A DNA stretch of 64,000 nt from Aaosphaeria pasadenensis. Its lineage: Eukaryota; Ascomycota; Dothideomycetes; Pleosporales. Made by a program: the position numbers and the translations under genes. Shown here in pieces: positions 1 through 12,288 of the stretch. The stretch spans positions 310,001-374,000 of the forward strand of contig JAKLMB010000002.1 in NCBI GenBank assembly GCA_022813625.1, in the 5' to 3' direction. Below the pieces are notes generated by a model. That model ran no database searches. It had not been told where the DNA came from and saw only the letters and a list, made by a program, of their open reading frames with translations. How positions within the stretch are numbered: the first letter of the stretch is position 1; every line of letters starts with the position of its first letter.

Positions 1-160
1 GCCTGATCTCGACGAGCCTCCATGATCAGATGTCGATGATAGCCGTGTGGCCGTGTACTCCTAATGACGCCCAAACACCAGGATACCTCCAATGCCAAAA
101 GGGAAATGCTAGAACGTACGCTTCAAATCAGGTTTCATGGTAATCATGATACAGTACGCT

Positions 161-3100
161 TTAAGTCGTGTCCATGGGTTCGCCCCCTGCCTGAGCTGCG
201 CTGCGCTCGGCTGCCTTCTCTGCTCGCTTTTCTGCTTTCCATGCTTGGATCTTGGCCTTCAGTTCATCGTTGGGAATGACTTGATCGATGGTAAGGGGCA
301 TGCGATTGAAGGGGTCATTGGGATCACTGAGAAGATGACTCCGGATCGTGCTGCGGTCTACCACGGCCTTGCTATTTGGCAAGATGACAGGGTCTTCCAT
401 AAGCGTTGCCATGATAGGGTCAGTGAATTCGTCGGGGACTTCCCCTAGATCTGCCTCCTCCATTTCGGCCTCTTCCTTGGCTTCTTGGACGCGCAAGGCA
501 AATTGTTCCCATTCTTGTAGCTGCTCGGGTCCTTTGAGTGCCCGACTCTGCATGATGCGCCCAGCAGCTTGGAAGTTTTCGGGTTTGTAAGACCGCCCGT
601 CTGTGGCTACCGAATCAATGAAGCTCTTCTTCTCCCTGAGGTTTAGAAACACATCGACAATGTCCGATAACATAGTCCTGGGATGCCATCCATATTCGTC
701 TGGGTTCTCCACCCTCAGTTCAGACTGCTTCGGGCCAACAAGAGCATCCAGATTGTAATCTAACATGTGTGCTAATCGTTGGACAATTTCTGGCATCGTG
801 AACGATTCACTAAGTGCCTCCGTGAAGAGCTTCAACATGGAGACGGTCTCGTTCGTTAGCTGCATGTAGCTCTTAGCCCTTCCCTGAGCAGATGAGAGTG
901 CCTCCTCCTTTTGCTGGCGGGTAGTTGGATCCATTGACTCAGGAGGACTTTTCAGCTCCTTGGAGAGCTCGTGAATTTGCTTGAAAGCCGTGAAGGACTC
1001 ATCCAGGACGTAGGTGACATCATTCAACAGAAGGTTGACAAAGTGTACGAAGAAATCCAGGTTGACCCTACAAATACCGATTAGAAGAATGAAGATGAAA
1101 GTTAACGGAACAACTTACCGAGCTTCTGTTGCCAGATTCTCACGATAGATCGGGTTCGGCCAAATGCACTTGATGACCTGGAAGATCTCATAGCGTATAT
1201 TGAATTTATCGTAGAATTGGGTATGTGCTCCCGTGCTTTCGCATTCAATGTAGAATTTCATCAAAGAGTGTAGCAAATGCTTTGTGCAAAAGCTGTTCGC
1301 GAAAAGGACATCGCCCAGAATGCCTTTCGACCTACGATCAACCTCCCAGATACCATAGAAGAGAATGGTGACGAGACCCGACTTCAAGTAGGGGTTTTTG
1401 ATGTATTCCGAGCTTCGCAAGAAAGTAATACAGATCTTGACCAACTCCTCACACTGTGTTGAGGTTACGATATGAGGCATGTGCCGAGTGATGAACTTGA
1501 AGTTGTCGACAATGTCTTCGACGAAATATTCAGGCAGACATTGGAATGCAGTGGGTTGCTCCTTAGGAAGAGGAAGAGGAAGGTTACTCTTTGGAAGGTC
1601 TGCGTTGGAGGCAAGCCTTAGCAGCCATACAATGACATACCGCATGAAGTGCATGGATCGTGCTTGTGCTACGTCGTCAAGGAGAACACCTTGAGTGGCC
1701 AGTACGACACAATGGCCTCGTTCTATGGAGTCTTTGACCTTTTTGACGTGGGAATCGAAACGGCGGAGCTGCAGTGGATTGCTGATGAATTTATGTCGCT
1801 CAAGCTCCAACTTGGCTAATTGCTTTTCAAGGTACTTGACCTCTCTCTGTAGCGTGGAAAGCTTCGTATTTGCGGCTTCGGTGCCATAATGATGTGCCGC
1901 AACAGTCAAGAAAAAAACTTCACTGATGAAGTTGTTTGTCCCCTCCGCTTTGTGAGCGTAGAAATCGTCTGAGGCATGCTGATCAGCGTTGATCTTGGTC
2001 TCGTCCGAAATATCAACTCTTGGAGAGCGACGGAGATAATCGATATCAATGCGATCTATTTTTGAGAATGTTGCATCCATGAATGGTTCACACAACCGAT
2101 CAAGCATGACAGTGACGTTGACCATGAACCCATCCGATGCAGTAGTCTTAGGATCAACCTGTAGAGCTCTTCGCTTGTGGTTCGTATTCAGACACAATGC
2201 AAACCAGTCGAGCATACGCTCACGAGAGGCCTTTTCCAATTTGATGAAGCAGTTTACTACGTCGAAGAGTTCGTCCTGATGAGTCTGTAAAGTCATGCGT
2301 AGGGCTTTTTGAGAGTTGTTGATATATCCCTTATCTCGGGTCGTCGGGCTGGAGAAATAGTTGAGAGCCACTGCGCCCTGCATTGGCGATAGACCAAAGA
2401 AGGGACCGAGAAGTGTGTCGGTTTCGATGTTCTGCGGTTCGGTGTTCTCAGGCAAGAAGCGAGGTGACTCCGAAAGAGCAACCAAGAGAGGCTTGTATCG
2501 CACAAAGTTTCGCATCGCTAAAACGTAAGGTTTATAGTCATCATTCATAGAGAGCTTGGCTAACCGCCGACTCAGCTCCTCCATAGCTTCAACAAGGACC
2601 TGCTTGACATTCATGACCTCCTCATCTTCGCCACCAAATCGTGAGACTGCTTCGTTAAGGAAGTCGTGACATATCCCGTGGTCATTGTTTGGGTCAACCA
2701 GAAGATAATCGGCCAAGGCAGGTACCTCAGACGATTCCTCGCCAAACATCTCTGGAATTGTGGCAGCAAGGATGCAGTAATTGAAGCACAACCGACGCGC
2801 CTCTTGGAGTATTGCGTACTTGGGGTCTGCCTTATTGTGCATCCCTCGGAACAGCTTCGACACCCTCTTCCAGCAGCCAAGCAAGTAGTCAAGTGGCTTG
2901 CCCAAAGCTTGGCTCGAAGTTGCTTCTTGTATTGCGGATTCCAAAATCTCAGTATCCTTTGTGAGCCGTACTGGCCTGTTGTTCTCCTGAAGCTCGTCCC
3001 GGACGCCAGAGACATGGTATAGTTGGAGCCCATGCGCATCGCGACTTTGATTCGGGTCTAATGTGATGCGGAAAATGCTCCCTATTGTCCGGTCTTCCCA

Positions 3101-3597
3101 AGATTCGATGCTTACTTCTTGAGGAGGCGGTTTTGGAGCTGCTGGTTTGATATTGATCTTTCGGGGAGCGGCTTCGGTCGCCACGCTTGGCTGTGTGGGA
3201 GGTTTCGGCTTCGAGGGTTCTGTAGGTACCGGTCTTTCCTGAGGTGCTGCCGGAGGCGACGTTGGCTGTGCTGGGGGCTTCGGTGAGGAGCTGCCAGGTG
3301 AGGAAGCTGTTGAACCCCCAAGCTTCGCAAGGCGTTTCGCTCGGATCTGTATTGAGTTGTCAGCGTCTGTACTTGAGCTTCAATCCAAGCACTGATCCTC
3401 ATCGCGGACCTTTAGTGTCACAGTTGAACATCCGTGAAGGGTAATTTCCCATCGAGCCATTCCATCTGGTAGAAAACACAGGCATGGCGCGAATGTAATC
3501 TTAGAAACTATCAATGTTATAAACGTACTTTCTCTGCATCCGACATTGCGGAATCCTGAGGTGGATCTGCCTGCGGTGGGTTGCCGTTGTCGGCCAT
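161..3597 (-). CDS. ufd2: Ubiquitin conjugation factor E4 (UFD2, U-box E3/E4 ligase)
   Basis: Extends short ubiquitin chains on substrates and works with the Cdc48/p97 pathway in degradation of ubiquitin-fusion and ER-associated substrates (family knowledge). Three exons on the minus strand: 3597-3529, 3346-1119 and 1067-161. Phases join cleanly to give about 1067 residues, the usual UFD2 length. The first exon codes only 23 residues (begins MADNGNPPQA). A Pro/Ser-rich N-terminal segment (residues ~35-85) precedes the large all-helical Ufd2 core (~100-950). The C-terminus carries a U-box, beginning EVPDEFTDPIM and including MEDPVILP and VVDRSTI, the E2-binding signature of this family. It ends in a Lys/Ala-rich helix and the stop at 161-163. 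Both introns have GT-AG ends (gtacgt...acag and gtaagt...gtag). No broken motif is seen. Identity is confident; the small first exon is the least certain part. Confidence 0.95.
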
Positions 3598-6500
3598 GTT
3601 GTAAGTGTTTTGATACAATATCCGTCTGGCAGACTTCGACTTTTGGGGCTTTGGTATTAGAACCTATGCACCGTTAGAACCTAATGAGAGTCGTTGATGG
3701 TTCGCGGAGTGAGTGAAGCTCCAAGCCAGGCCAGGCTTCAATGACATGGTTAATCGAAAGTGTCCACAAGGGTCCGTGCCCAGCTGCCCCGCCACAGCTG
3801 TTCACCGAATCACGACAATTCCGAGAGTAGACAATTGGGGGAAGCTGGTAGAAGAGTAGCGAACATTTGCTTACTATGGTACCTGTAGTTACCTACTACT
3901 GTGTTCATGATCAAAATACACAAACACATGGCATGTCTCTACACGAATGTGCACTTTCGCAGTCCAGCAACTATCATTCGAAGATCACGCCGGGACACAA
4001 AGGATTAGAAAATCCGGTGTCTTTTATCTACTTTGGAGCAATGGCTGTAAGAACGAATGGATAACATGACAGTAAATGTTATGGCCATGGCAAGTTCAAA
4101 AGAAGCTTATAAGCGACCACGACAGGCCTCTTGAGGTTTTAAGCACCATGATGAATCGACCATACATTGCAGTACTTCACATTACAAGAGTCCACCACGA
4201 TAGGTTGTAGCATGTTGAGCAATGAAAGCACATACTAACATAGCAGGCCTAGAATCATCTACAGCAATACCTCACGGTTTGATTGCTGTCCTGTTGTTGT
4301 ACAAATGTGGATAGGTCTCATCTTGAACCTCTAGTAGAACAGCTTAGCTTCCCTAGAATATTCTTAAGAGAACAGGACTCAGGAGCACAGAATAGGTAAG
4401 AAGAGTGGCGGTGAGTATGTAGATGGTTCAATTTCCCGTAGTCATCTGCACTGCACTGTGTAATGAGCACAACGAACGATATACATGGAAGCGTGACAAG
4501 CAAAACGGCCCGCGCTCCCATCAACGAAGCTAATTATGATTAATGGAGATGTCTTGGTAATACCGGTGATTCAGGTTGCAACTTGCAACACGGTGATTCT
4601 GATTGAATGGAACCCAACTTTGGGAAGAACTAGGGGTTGAGGTGTTGATAATGTCTTTGCACTTGTATTATTGCAATAATGATAAACAAACCATGCACAC
4701 AGTTATTCGTTGCGGACGAAGATGGCGAAAGCGCCAAGTCCAGCCCGCATTACGCAGCCGAGACGAGGGTCGTTTGTGGAGATGCGTCGGGGGTGAGAAA
4801 TGGAGACCATTCCCGAAGAACAGAATGCAGAGTAGCTGGTGCTGTGATGTATCTAATTCTACCTATAGACTGAGCCCCAGAGCGTTGTGTGAATTGTGGA
4901 TGAAACCAAAGGTCGGGCCATTCCTTAATGCATTAATTAGGTATTGTTTGGGTTCACAACAGACAGGCGCCGCAGAGCAAAGGGAGGCGCAGGGTTCCGG
5001 GACCATCCGTCTACGTACGTGAGGGGGCCATGATAGCAGCTGAAAGTGAGGTTTCGGCGGTGGTGTTGCCTAGAAAAGAACGAGCATCTGGCCTGGCCTG
5101 CACTGCACTGCACTAATACTCCTCGTACCGGGAGAGTAGTGATGATGATCAGTGGTGGCTGAAGAGATTCGGAATTGTGTGAAACCATAACAAGGCTAAC
5201 GTTCACCAGTTCGCAGATACGAATACGTATGTGCATAGAGAAGATATCAGGCTCAGCAAAACGGCCCAGGGTCCTAGACAATACCAATGCTGAGGTACTC
5301 CGTACTCGTACTGTGTAGATCACCGTGGTGACAAGTGAGGACTGGACTGCACAGCCAGTGGTTCCAGTAGTAGTTGCCATGTACGGAGTACAAGTTCAAA
5401 TTACATGGGGAGATGAGGATGGGCGAATGGCATGTCAACGGTGGTGATGCTGAAACGACTACTGCTTTCAACATCCGCCGGCCGCTGTCGTGAGTGATGC
5501 GGTTTATGACGCCGCAGCAGGGCCATAGCGGCGAAAGATAACCGCTAAAAGTGACGTCGGCTCAAATGGTTCGGTCCTGTTAGTCCTGTAACTAGAAGCC
5601 AATTTCTCTCTCTGTCCTTCTCTTGCCTGACCCACGTACTGTCCTGTCTTGTCTTTGTCTTTTATGGCGCTATTATGGAGGACACCAAGAGTTTTGCATA
5701 GTTGTGTAGTGCGAAAGATCAATCGTAGGTGTCAGTAAGCAGAGGACATATAGTATAGAGGTAGATAATATGGAGTACACGGTCAATAGGTAGGTAGAGA
5801 GTACTCCGTACTTGTAGACTACATAGTTAATTGGGAGGGAGAGACCGAGAGCGAAAGAGGCGAAAGACAAGGCGCGCAGCATGCGTGCGTGCGTACGCGC
5901 AAGGTCAGAGAACCACACGAGTGACTGGTCACGAGGGCGGAGATAACAGCGTTTGGCGTGGCTTTATCAGCGCATTGGAGGATAACATCATCAGTTATCG
6001 GGAGGAGGAGGAAAATGAGGAGGCGTGAACAATCAACCAACCGATGCAACTGTGAATAATGATGCGAATGAATTTATTTGTGTCTTGCTGCCCAAGTGTG
6101 TAGTATGGACGGAGTAAGTACTGGTATGTGTCACTACGCGTGCGGCGGTGGTTGTTGAAGATCCATAGCTTGGGAGTGTTCCTGAGGGACCAACCGGTCA
6201 AGCTGTATTGGTACGAGCAGATACAAGGAGTCAAGTTCAACAGGAATGAGTGCATGTCTGGGAGGGAAAGTATGGCATTGAGATGAGTTCGAGGAGTTAA
6301 AGAGGAGGTGGGAGGGACTCGCTCGGGACTGTATTTCTCAGGTGGTGGTGGTGTTGTTGTTGGCCTGGTGTTGGAGAACAATAGAGAGAATCGGTTCAGA
6401 GAGTGTCAGTCAAGTGTACCTGTAGGTACCTAATTCATTCAAGTCATCCAGTCGGTCAGTCAGTCAGCTACACAGTAGTCAGTCAATCAGTCAATCAGTC

Positions 6501-7121
6501 AATCAGGCACTCCCCTTTGCCCCAGAAACACACATGTAGACTCACTTTCCTTTCTTTCGCCATAGAGATTCTATTCTTTTGTCTCCCTGTTTCTGTCTCT
6601 CTGTTGTGTGTCCTATCTGAGTCCTCCTCTGCATCGACCGACAACCCACACCAACCAGATTCCTTACAAGTACTAGGTACTTCTCTTGTTACCATCACCC
6701 GCTCCTCCTCCTCTCCTCACCACCACCAAATTCAACAACAAACAGCAGCACCACCTCCTCATTTCCCATCCATAAAACCCGAATCAACACCCATCCAAAC
6801 AAAACACCTGTACGTTGGCCCTTCCCCCCTTTGTCCCTTTTTTCGGACTGCACCAGCCACGCTCTGCTTGCATAGCCACGCTGTTGCTCTCCCATCAACA
6901 CGCACACAGTGCACACACACGCCTCTACCCACCAGGCCCACCGGTGAACCGTGCCCTCCAGTTTCCTGCCTAGTGGAAGCAGCAGGTCCTCCCCAAACTC
7001 ACGACCACCTACATCTGCATCTACATCTACCTCCCATCCCCGTGTTAACCTTCTCCTCGCTTTCTCTAGCAACCCGAATCGCCCTCCGATCCCTTTCACT
7101 TTCGTTCTCTGACACATTATC
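3598..7121. other. 3.5-kb intergenic region upstream of ufd2 and rho1
   Basis: This divergent interval contains no ORF that looks like a conserved protein. From ~6.4 kb on, the plus strand becomes strongly pyrimidine-rich (CT, CCACC and CAT tracts), which is typical of long fungal promoters and 5' leaders; it probably holds the rho1 promoter and 5' UTR. The 5.2-5.9 kb part carries three exact copies of the recurrent TACTCCGTA element (5296, 5382 inverted, 5802). A CAGT/CAAT microsatellite lies at 6450-6507. Short frames here, including a 391-codon one crossing the rho1 exons, are low-complexity translations rather than genes. Confidence 0.6.
6450..6507. repeat. CAGT/CAAT microsatellite
   Basis: An imperfect tetranucleotide run (cagt and caat units, GTCAGTCA-like) about 58 bp long, upstream of rho1. 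Purely a sequence observation. Confidence 0.75.
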
Positions 7122-8033
7122 ATGGCGGAGATTCGTCGAAAGCTCGTCATTGTCGGTGATGGTGCCTGCGGAAAGACCTGTCTGCTCATGTAAGTCCTGC
7201 ACCCTTCGTCATCGCGCTCTCCAGGTGGTTGCCTCCCGTCTTCGATCTTCTGTCGCTAATCCGTTACCTCGCAGTGTCTTCTCCAAGGGAACTTTCCCTG
7301 AAGTATGTCGCTCTCCTATCCTTCCACGTTTGCTCAGGGCTGGGTCAGCCTCCCAGCGACTGGCGCCATCGCCTTGTCAGGGACCGACGACATATGATCT
7401 ATCAGATACTAACTACAACTCCCTGCGCAGGTATACGTCCCCACTGTCTTCGAAAACTATGTCGCCGACGTCGAGGTCGATGGAAAACACGTTGAGCTTG
7501 CCCTTTGGGATACCGCGGGCCAGGAAGATTACGACCGTCTCCGACCGCTTTCCTACCCCGACTCGCACGTTATCCTGATTTGCTTCGCCATCGACTCCCC
7601 CGACTCGCTTGACAACGTTCAGGAGAAGGTAGGCTCACACAATCGGATAGGGTCATGATCGATATAGTTGCTAATTCTTGGCGACAGTGGATCTCCGAGG
7701 TTCTGCACTTCTGCCAGGGCCTCCCCATCATCCTCGTTGGTTGCAAGAAGGATCTCCGTTACGACCAAAAGACCATCGACGAGTTGCTCAAGACCTCCCA
7801 GAAGCCCGTCGCTCCCGAACAGGTCAGTTCTACACGCTGGATACTAACCCCTGAACCCGAAAGCTGACGCTCGATAGGCCGAGGATGTCCGTAAGAAGAT
7901 TGGTGCCCAGAAGTACCTCGAGTGCTCCGCAAAGACGAACGAGGGTGTTCGAGAGGTGTTCGAGCACGCAACCAGGGCCGCCCTGCTTACCCGGAAAGAC
8001 GGAAAGAGCAAGAAGAAGTGCTTGATCTTGTAA
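7122..8033 (+). CDS. rho1: Rho1 small GTPase (cell-wall integrity)
   Basis: Rho-family GTPase. In fungi Rho1 activates beta-1,3-glucan synthase and protein kinase C at the plasma membrane and controls actin and cell-wall integrity. Five exons: 7122-7189, 7275-7302, 7431-7628, 7688-7822 and 7878-8033, giving 194 residues, normal for the family. Visible motifs are the P-loop GDGACGKT (~12-19), switch I VYVPTVFENY, switch II WDTAGQEDYD, base-recognition GCKKD (the Rho form of NKxD) and ECSAKT. The C-terminus is a polybasic KSKKK followed by the CaaX box CLIL, predicted to be geranylgeranylated because it ends in Leu. Exon 2 is only 28 nt. Intron 2 has a perfect TACTAAC branch site at 7407-7413. 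Sequence and introns are intact. RHO1 is preferred over RHO2-4 or CDC42 because of the MAEIRRKLVIVGDGACGKT start and overall match. Confidence 0.97.
7407..7413 (+). promoter_or_regulatory. Consensus branch point in rho1 intron 2
   Basis: The heptamer TACTAAC lies 18 nt before the gcag acceptor of rho1 intron 2 (7303-7430). It matches the optimal fungal branch-site sequence, supporting this intron call. Confidence 0.8.
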
Positions 8034-9521
8034 GGTCAACGCCTTTTTGCTTACTGTCTTTAGCCGCCACAGCCGCACCATGTTGATCCTGGGCAAATAC
8101 CACCCTGTGGCGGGTCGTGTGTTTATGGCGGGCTTGTCAAACTAGTACAATGTGAATGGAGGTTCAAGGTGGAAGGCAATTCGAACCTTATTCTGGCTAG
8201 TCAAAGCCCTTTTCCAATCGGCAACTTCGAGGCGTTCTGCGCTGGATTCTTTTTTTGCGAGCACATCATCTTGGGGTAGTTCATGATGGGGGTTTCAGCG
8301 GGGCCGAGATTGAGCAGCTATCGGATTCATCAGTAATAGTAGGGGGGCACTTTTTTTCTTTGTGAGGAGAAGCGTCCCCGTCATGGTACTTTTTTGTATT
8401 TTGTGTGCAAATTATTTCCCTGGCGTGTGTTCGTACATCATCTCTGTCTCCCTCATCCGAGCGAAAGTTTGCCGTCTTACCAGATCTTCCTAATTCGTAT
8501 ATCAAACCATCCATATCCCAGCAAACGTCTGTTATCACGACCAACAGCCCTACGCATCCATACATACACATACATCTACCCTTCCTTCCCTCGCCTGCAT
8601 CTCTCCTATAGACGAGACTATCCTCTGTTGAATGACGTTCGAGCAGCTTGCAAGCGGTTCCATGCACCATCTACTGCTTTTTATCCCTCAGATCGCCGAC
8701 CTCATTCCCACCCACGGCGCAGTACATCACTCCACCCATTGCATGCCAAACCATGACCTCAGTTCACCGCACCTATCCTAAAACCAGATAAACTGATCCT
8801 AACGTAATCCATCTCGCTGACTGCATGACATTCCATTTATGATGGAGTGTGCGTCCGGTCATTCACGTACTCGTGACACCCACACCTAGCGAAAATGAAT
8901 GGATGGAAACGCTTTCATGTTCCATTTGAGTGGCTGGTAGTCCGTGGGTTTTCATAATTCTTGAGGTTCGGGATGGAGACGGTAGTGTGAACGTGTTGTT
9001 GCGTGTGTGTCTGTCTGTGTTGATACATATCGCCGTATTAGTCGAAGAAGCGTGGTGTGGCGGTCAAGTTGATGTCGTTTGGCGTGCTTCGTGCCAGATC
9101 CGGGGTTTTGATTACAGTTATACGGTTATGGATGACGGGTAGGCCTGATGCGAGAGAGTTAGGTTGGGAGGGAATGTGGGTATTGATTCTCGTGTTATTG
9201 TTCTACGTTAGGGGTATGTCATAATAAAGTTTATCATATATAGGCAATCAATGAATACGTCGGATGTCATGATTCAAAGATGCTAAGTGTTTTGTAAAGT
9301 GTGTATTACCCAGTCTATCTCTATGCGTGTGAAAATCCCAGATGAACATTTTTCGTCAACTGACTCCCACGCTCTGTATGTACGATGCTTATCATGCCGA
9401 AATAACCAACGGATTAAAAGAAGGCAGGGGTATAACAAGGAGCGTTCTACGCTTCTTCAATATCGACAATCGTATACCAGATCTTCAAATACAATCAGTG
9501 GGTCGCCTCAAATGGACCCAG
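8034..9521. other. Convergent intergenic region between rho1 and scy1
   Basis: 1.5 kb between two converging 3' ends. I see no conserved protein, RNA gene or transposon. The first ~500 bp after rho1 is T-rich and probably includes its 3' UTR. The longest frames (about 120-130 codons on both strands near 8.3-8.7 kb) are mutual shadows of a pyrimidine-rich stretch. Confidence 0.5.
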
Positions 9522-12288
9522 CTACCATGCATCGCCCCATCCTTCCTCTTCATCTTCGTTGGATTTCGTGGTAGGTGCTGCGGGCTTGGGCGTCTCTTTC
9601 TTAGCTGGAGGAACAATAACCTTCCTTGTCGACGTCGATCCTGTGGTACTAGATCGACCGCCAATGACCGGGCGTGTAGATTTGCTGGTTGCACCCTTAG
9701 AAAGTCCCTTAGGAAGTGCATTCTTCACCGGCTTCTTGGCTTGATTCTGTGCTGCGAGCCAGCCAGCAAAGTCAGGCTCTCCGTTGTCATCGAATGGCGT
9801 TGGCGACTTGGCCTTTGCTGGAGCTGGTTCAGCCCAAGGGTCCTCCTCCTCTTCCTTGTCCTTAGACGTGCTGTCGTCTCCCCCAAACCCACCCCAATCG
9901 TCTGTAAAGTCTTCTGCTTCGTCATTGAAATCATCTGTTGACTCCGGTGCGACTATGGACGGAATATTGGGCGTGCTCTTCTGTAAAGCCATGCCCGATT
10001 TGGGTGCAATGGCAGCAGCCTTGTTCGTATTGCTAGAAGCAGGTGGCGGAACAGATGACGGTCGGGTGTCCACGCTCCCATTGTTGGCTTGCATCTGTCC
10101 ACTTGCTTGGGTAATCTTATTCGTAAACGAGGAAATGGCCCAGCCCGCCCACGAGGCACTGTCACCAGCAGGAGTTCCCATTCGCGGGACGTTCGGACCC
10201 GAAGCAGAAAGAGAAGGTGACGGAAGGGCTGTATCAGGCATCGATTGGGTATGTTTTCGAATGCGAGCCAGATATATATCGACTGTTTTAGAGGCTTGAT
10301 CTCGAATCATCCTTTTTTCAATTAGTTGACATTCATTACACAAAGGTGTGGAGAGATATGACGCACTTCTCCTTGTCCACTAACGAAGGTACCATGACTG
10401 GCAACAGCTTCGTGGCACAATCTTCCTCACTGAAAAGGTCCGCTGTGGCAGACAAAGCCATGAGAGCGGCGTTACGAGCATGAACGAAAGGATCGCGTAA
10501 CGATCTCGCAAATGCCGCCGAGAGGACTTTGGCTCGGTTCTACTGGGGTTAGTTTCATGAACACTAACATGCAGAAAGGAACGTACATTTGCGCCAAGGT
10601 TACGCGCTATCTTGCCCAAGCAGATGGTGGTATTTGTTCGAATCCCAGGTTGCTCGTCATTTGCCGTTTTGGCAAGATGTCGCAGTAATTCACCGTTGAC
10701 TATGCGATCAGACAATTTCGTTACCACGGTAAGCACCGCTTTGACAGTTTGTTCTCGAACGACAGGCGCTGCATCTGTGAATCCAGTGACCTTACAGACT
10801 TAGCAATCTCTAAAGGCAAAGCGTGAATGATATCATACCATCTGAGGGAAAATCTTATCTGACACCAGCTTCTGAGAGAGGTGGTCGATCATTAACGGGA
10901 GGTTATCAAGTAGGCAGACCCGAATAGCTCGATCTGGACTGGAAAATAACCGCACAACAACAGGAGTTATCTGTGTCTCGTACTCATCATCCGACAGTTT
11001 TGTTCCGATCTGCATGACTGTCCCAAAAACCTTAGCCCCGCCTCCTCCGAATTCTACGGATTTGAGCAGCTCGGGTAGGACTTTCATCTTGAAAAAGTCT
11101 GCAGGAAAATCGTCGGAAACTTCGTCCAGTTTCCTGAACCAGTCAGTTGTTTTGTTTGTTCAACTCTTCTCGATTGGCAACATACCCCAGCAGCTCATCC
11201 CTCTCCTCGTCAGCTTTGAGGCCAAGGTTCTCAATATCCTCCGTAACCTGTATCAAGGGGGTCTGAAAGAACCCGCCAATACGTCTACCCTGGTCAAGAA
11301 ATTGAGATACGCTCATTCGTGCCTTTGGGTTAGGATTCAATAACCGCTTGTAGGGTTGGTGCATGCTAGGAGGTATGCCTTTCAGTTGAGTTAACTGGTC
11401 AGGCCCATGGAAGCTACCCGTGAACACTTCAAAAATAAGAGTTCCAAAGTTGTATGCATCGATTGCGTGTGTCGGATTTTGTCGAATGACTTCCCAACCA
11501 CCTTTCGAGACCTCGGGAGGCATATATCGCTGTGAGTCTGGAATAAGGCTCCCGTATGTCTATTACATATTAGAAGACGATCTTTGAAGAAATCCCAGGA
11601 CTACAAACGGGAAGAACTGCGTCGTCTTCCTTCATTGAGCTAAGAGCGTCGAAACCTGCAAGCTTCCACTCTCCGCTCTCTCCAAAGAAAATAGAGGCTG
11701 GGCGAATGCAGGCATGAACTGAGACGGCATCCGCGTTGATGAATTTGAGAGTTTTCTTGCGCCTTATGTCAGTGCAGGGGTCAAAATGATTTAGGTGACG
11801 CCCTTACTGCAACATTATGCAACCCCCATTTTATGGTCTCCTCCGTTAGACTCTTTCGCTTGACATGCCAGCTCAACGGACTCAGTCGTTCTGTCGCGAT
11901 GTAGATATATGAATCGGTCTGCTATGCCCTCAGAAACAGTCTAGCACCGTAAATTTAACCCTAAAATACCTCAACAGTGTCGAGCACCTTCACAACGCCT
12001 GGATGTCGTAGAGTTCGAAGCTTGCGGAGCGCATTGCGGGCAAGGGGTAAGCGGGACTTGTTGGCGTTCACGTCGAAGGAGAATATGCTACACTTGGAGC
12101 CATCTTCCTAGTGAATAAAGATTAGCTGTCAAGGCCTTTAAAAATTAGAGCCACAAGGAGCATACTCGCTTTGTGCCGTTGTGTAATGTCCAAATAGAAT
12201 CATCAATGTCCACACGGTCGCCGAAACTGTACCCAAAAGCCGGGCCTTTCGAGATGGCAGAAGCGACAGCAGACTTTAGAAAGTCCAT
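9522..12288 (-). CDS. scy1: SCY1-like (SCYL1/Cex1) pseudokinase with HEAT repeats
   Basis: SCY1 family members act in Golgi/COPI traffic and in nuclear tRNA export (yeast Cex1). Nine exons: 12288-12166, 12107-11970, 11918-11808, 11755-11609, 11559-11186, 11133-10839, 10790-10587, 10539-10367 and 10311-9522, giving 784 residues with consistent phases. The N-terminal ~270 residues form a degenerate kinase fold: no Gly-rich loop or VAIK lysine, the catalytic loop reads HACIRPASI instead of HRDxKPxN, and DFG is replaced by GFD, so catalysis is unlikely. Helical HEAT-like repeats follow (~350-570), including VVREQTVKAVL and DPFVHARNAALMAL. The last ~220 residues are acidic and disordered with several Trp sites, ending GWGDAW. 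Three introns use an AAG acceptor, unusual but required by the frame. Family assignment is firm; which of the two roles dominates is inferred. Confidence 0.9.

Noticed and set aside
6403..7578. 391-codon plus-strand ORF
   Set aside because: It crosses rho1 exons in another frame and is a Ser/Thr/Pro/His-rich translation of pyrimidine-rich leader DNA.
9784..10299. 171-codon plus-strand ORF
   Set aside because: Antisense shadow of the last scy1 exon.
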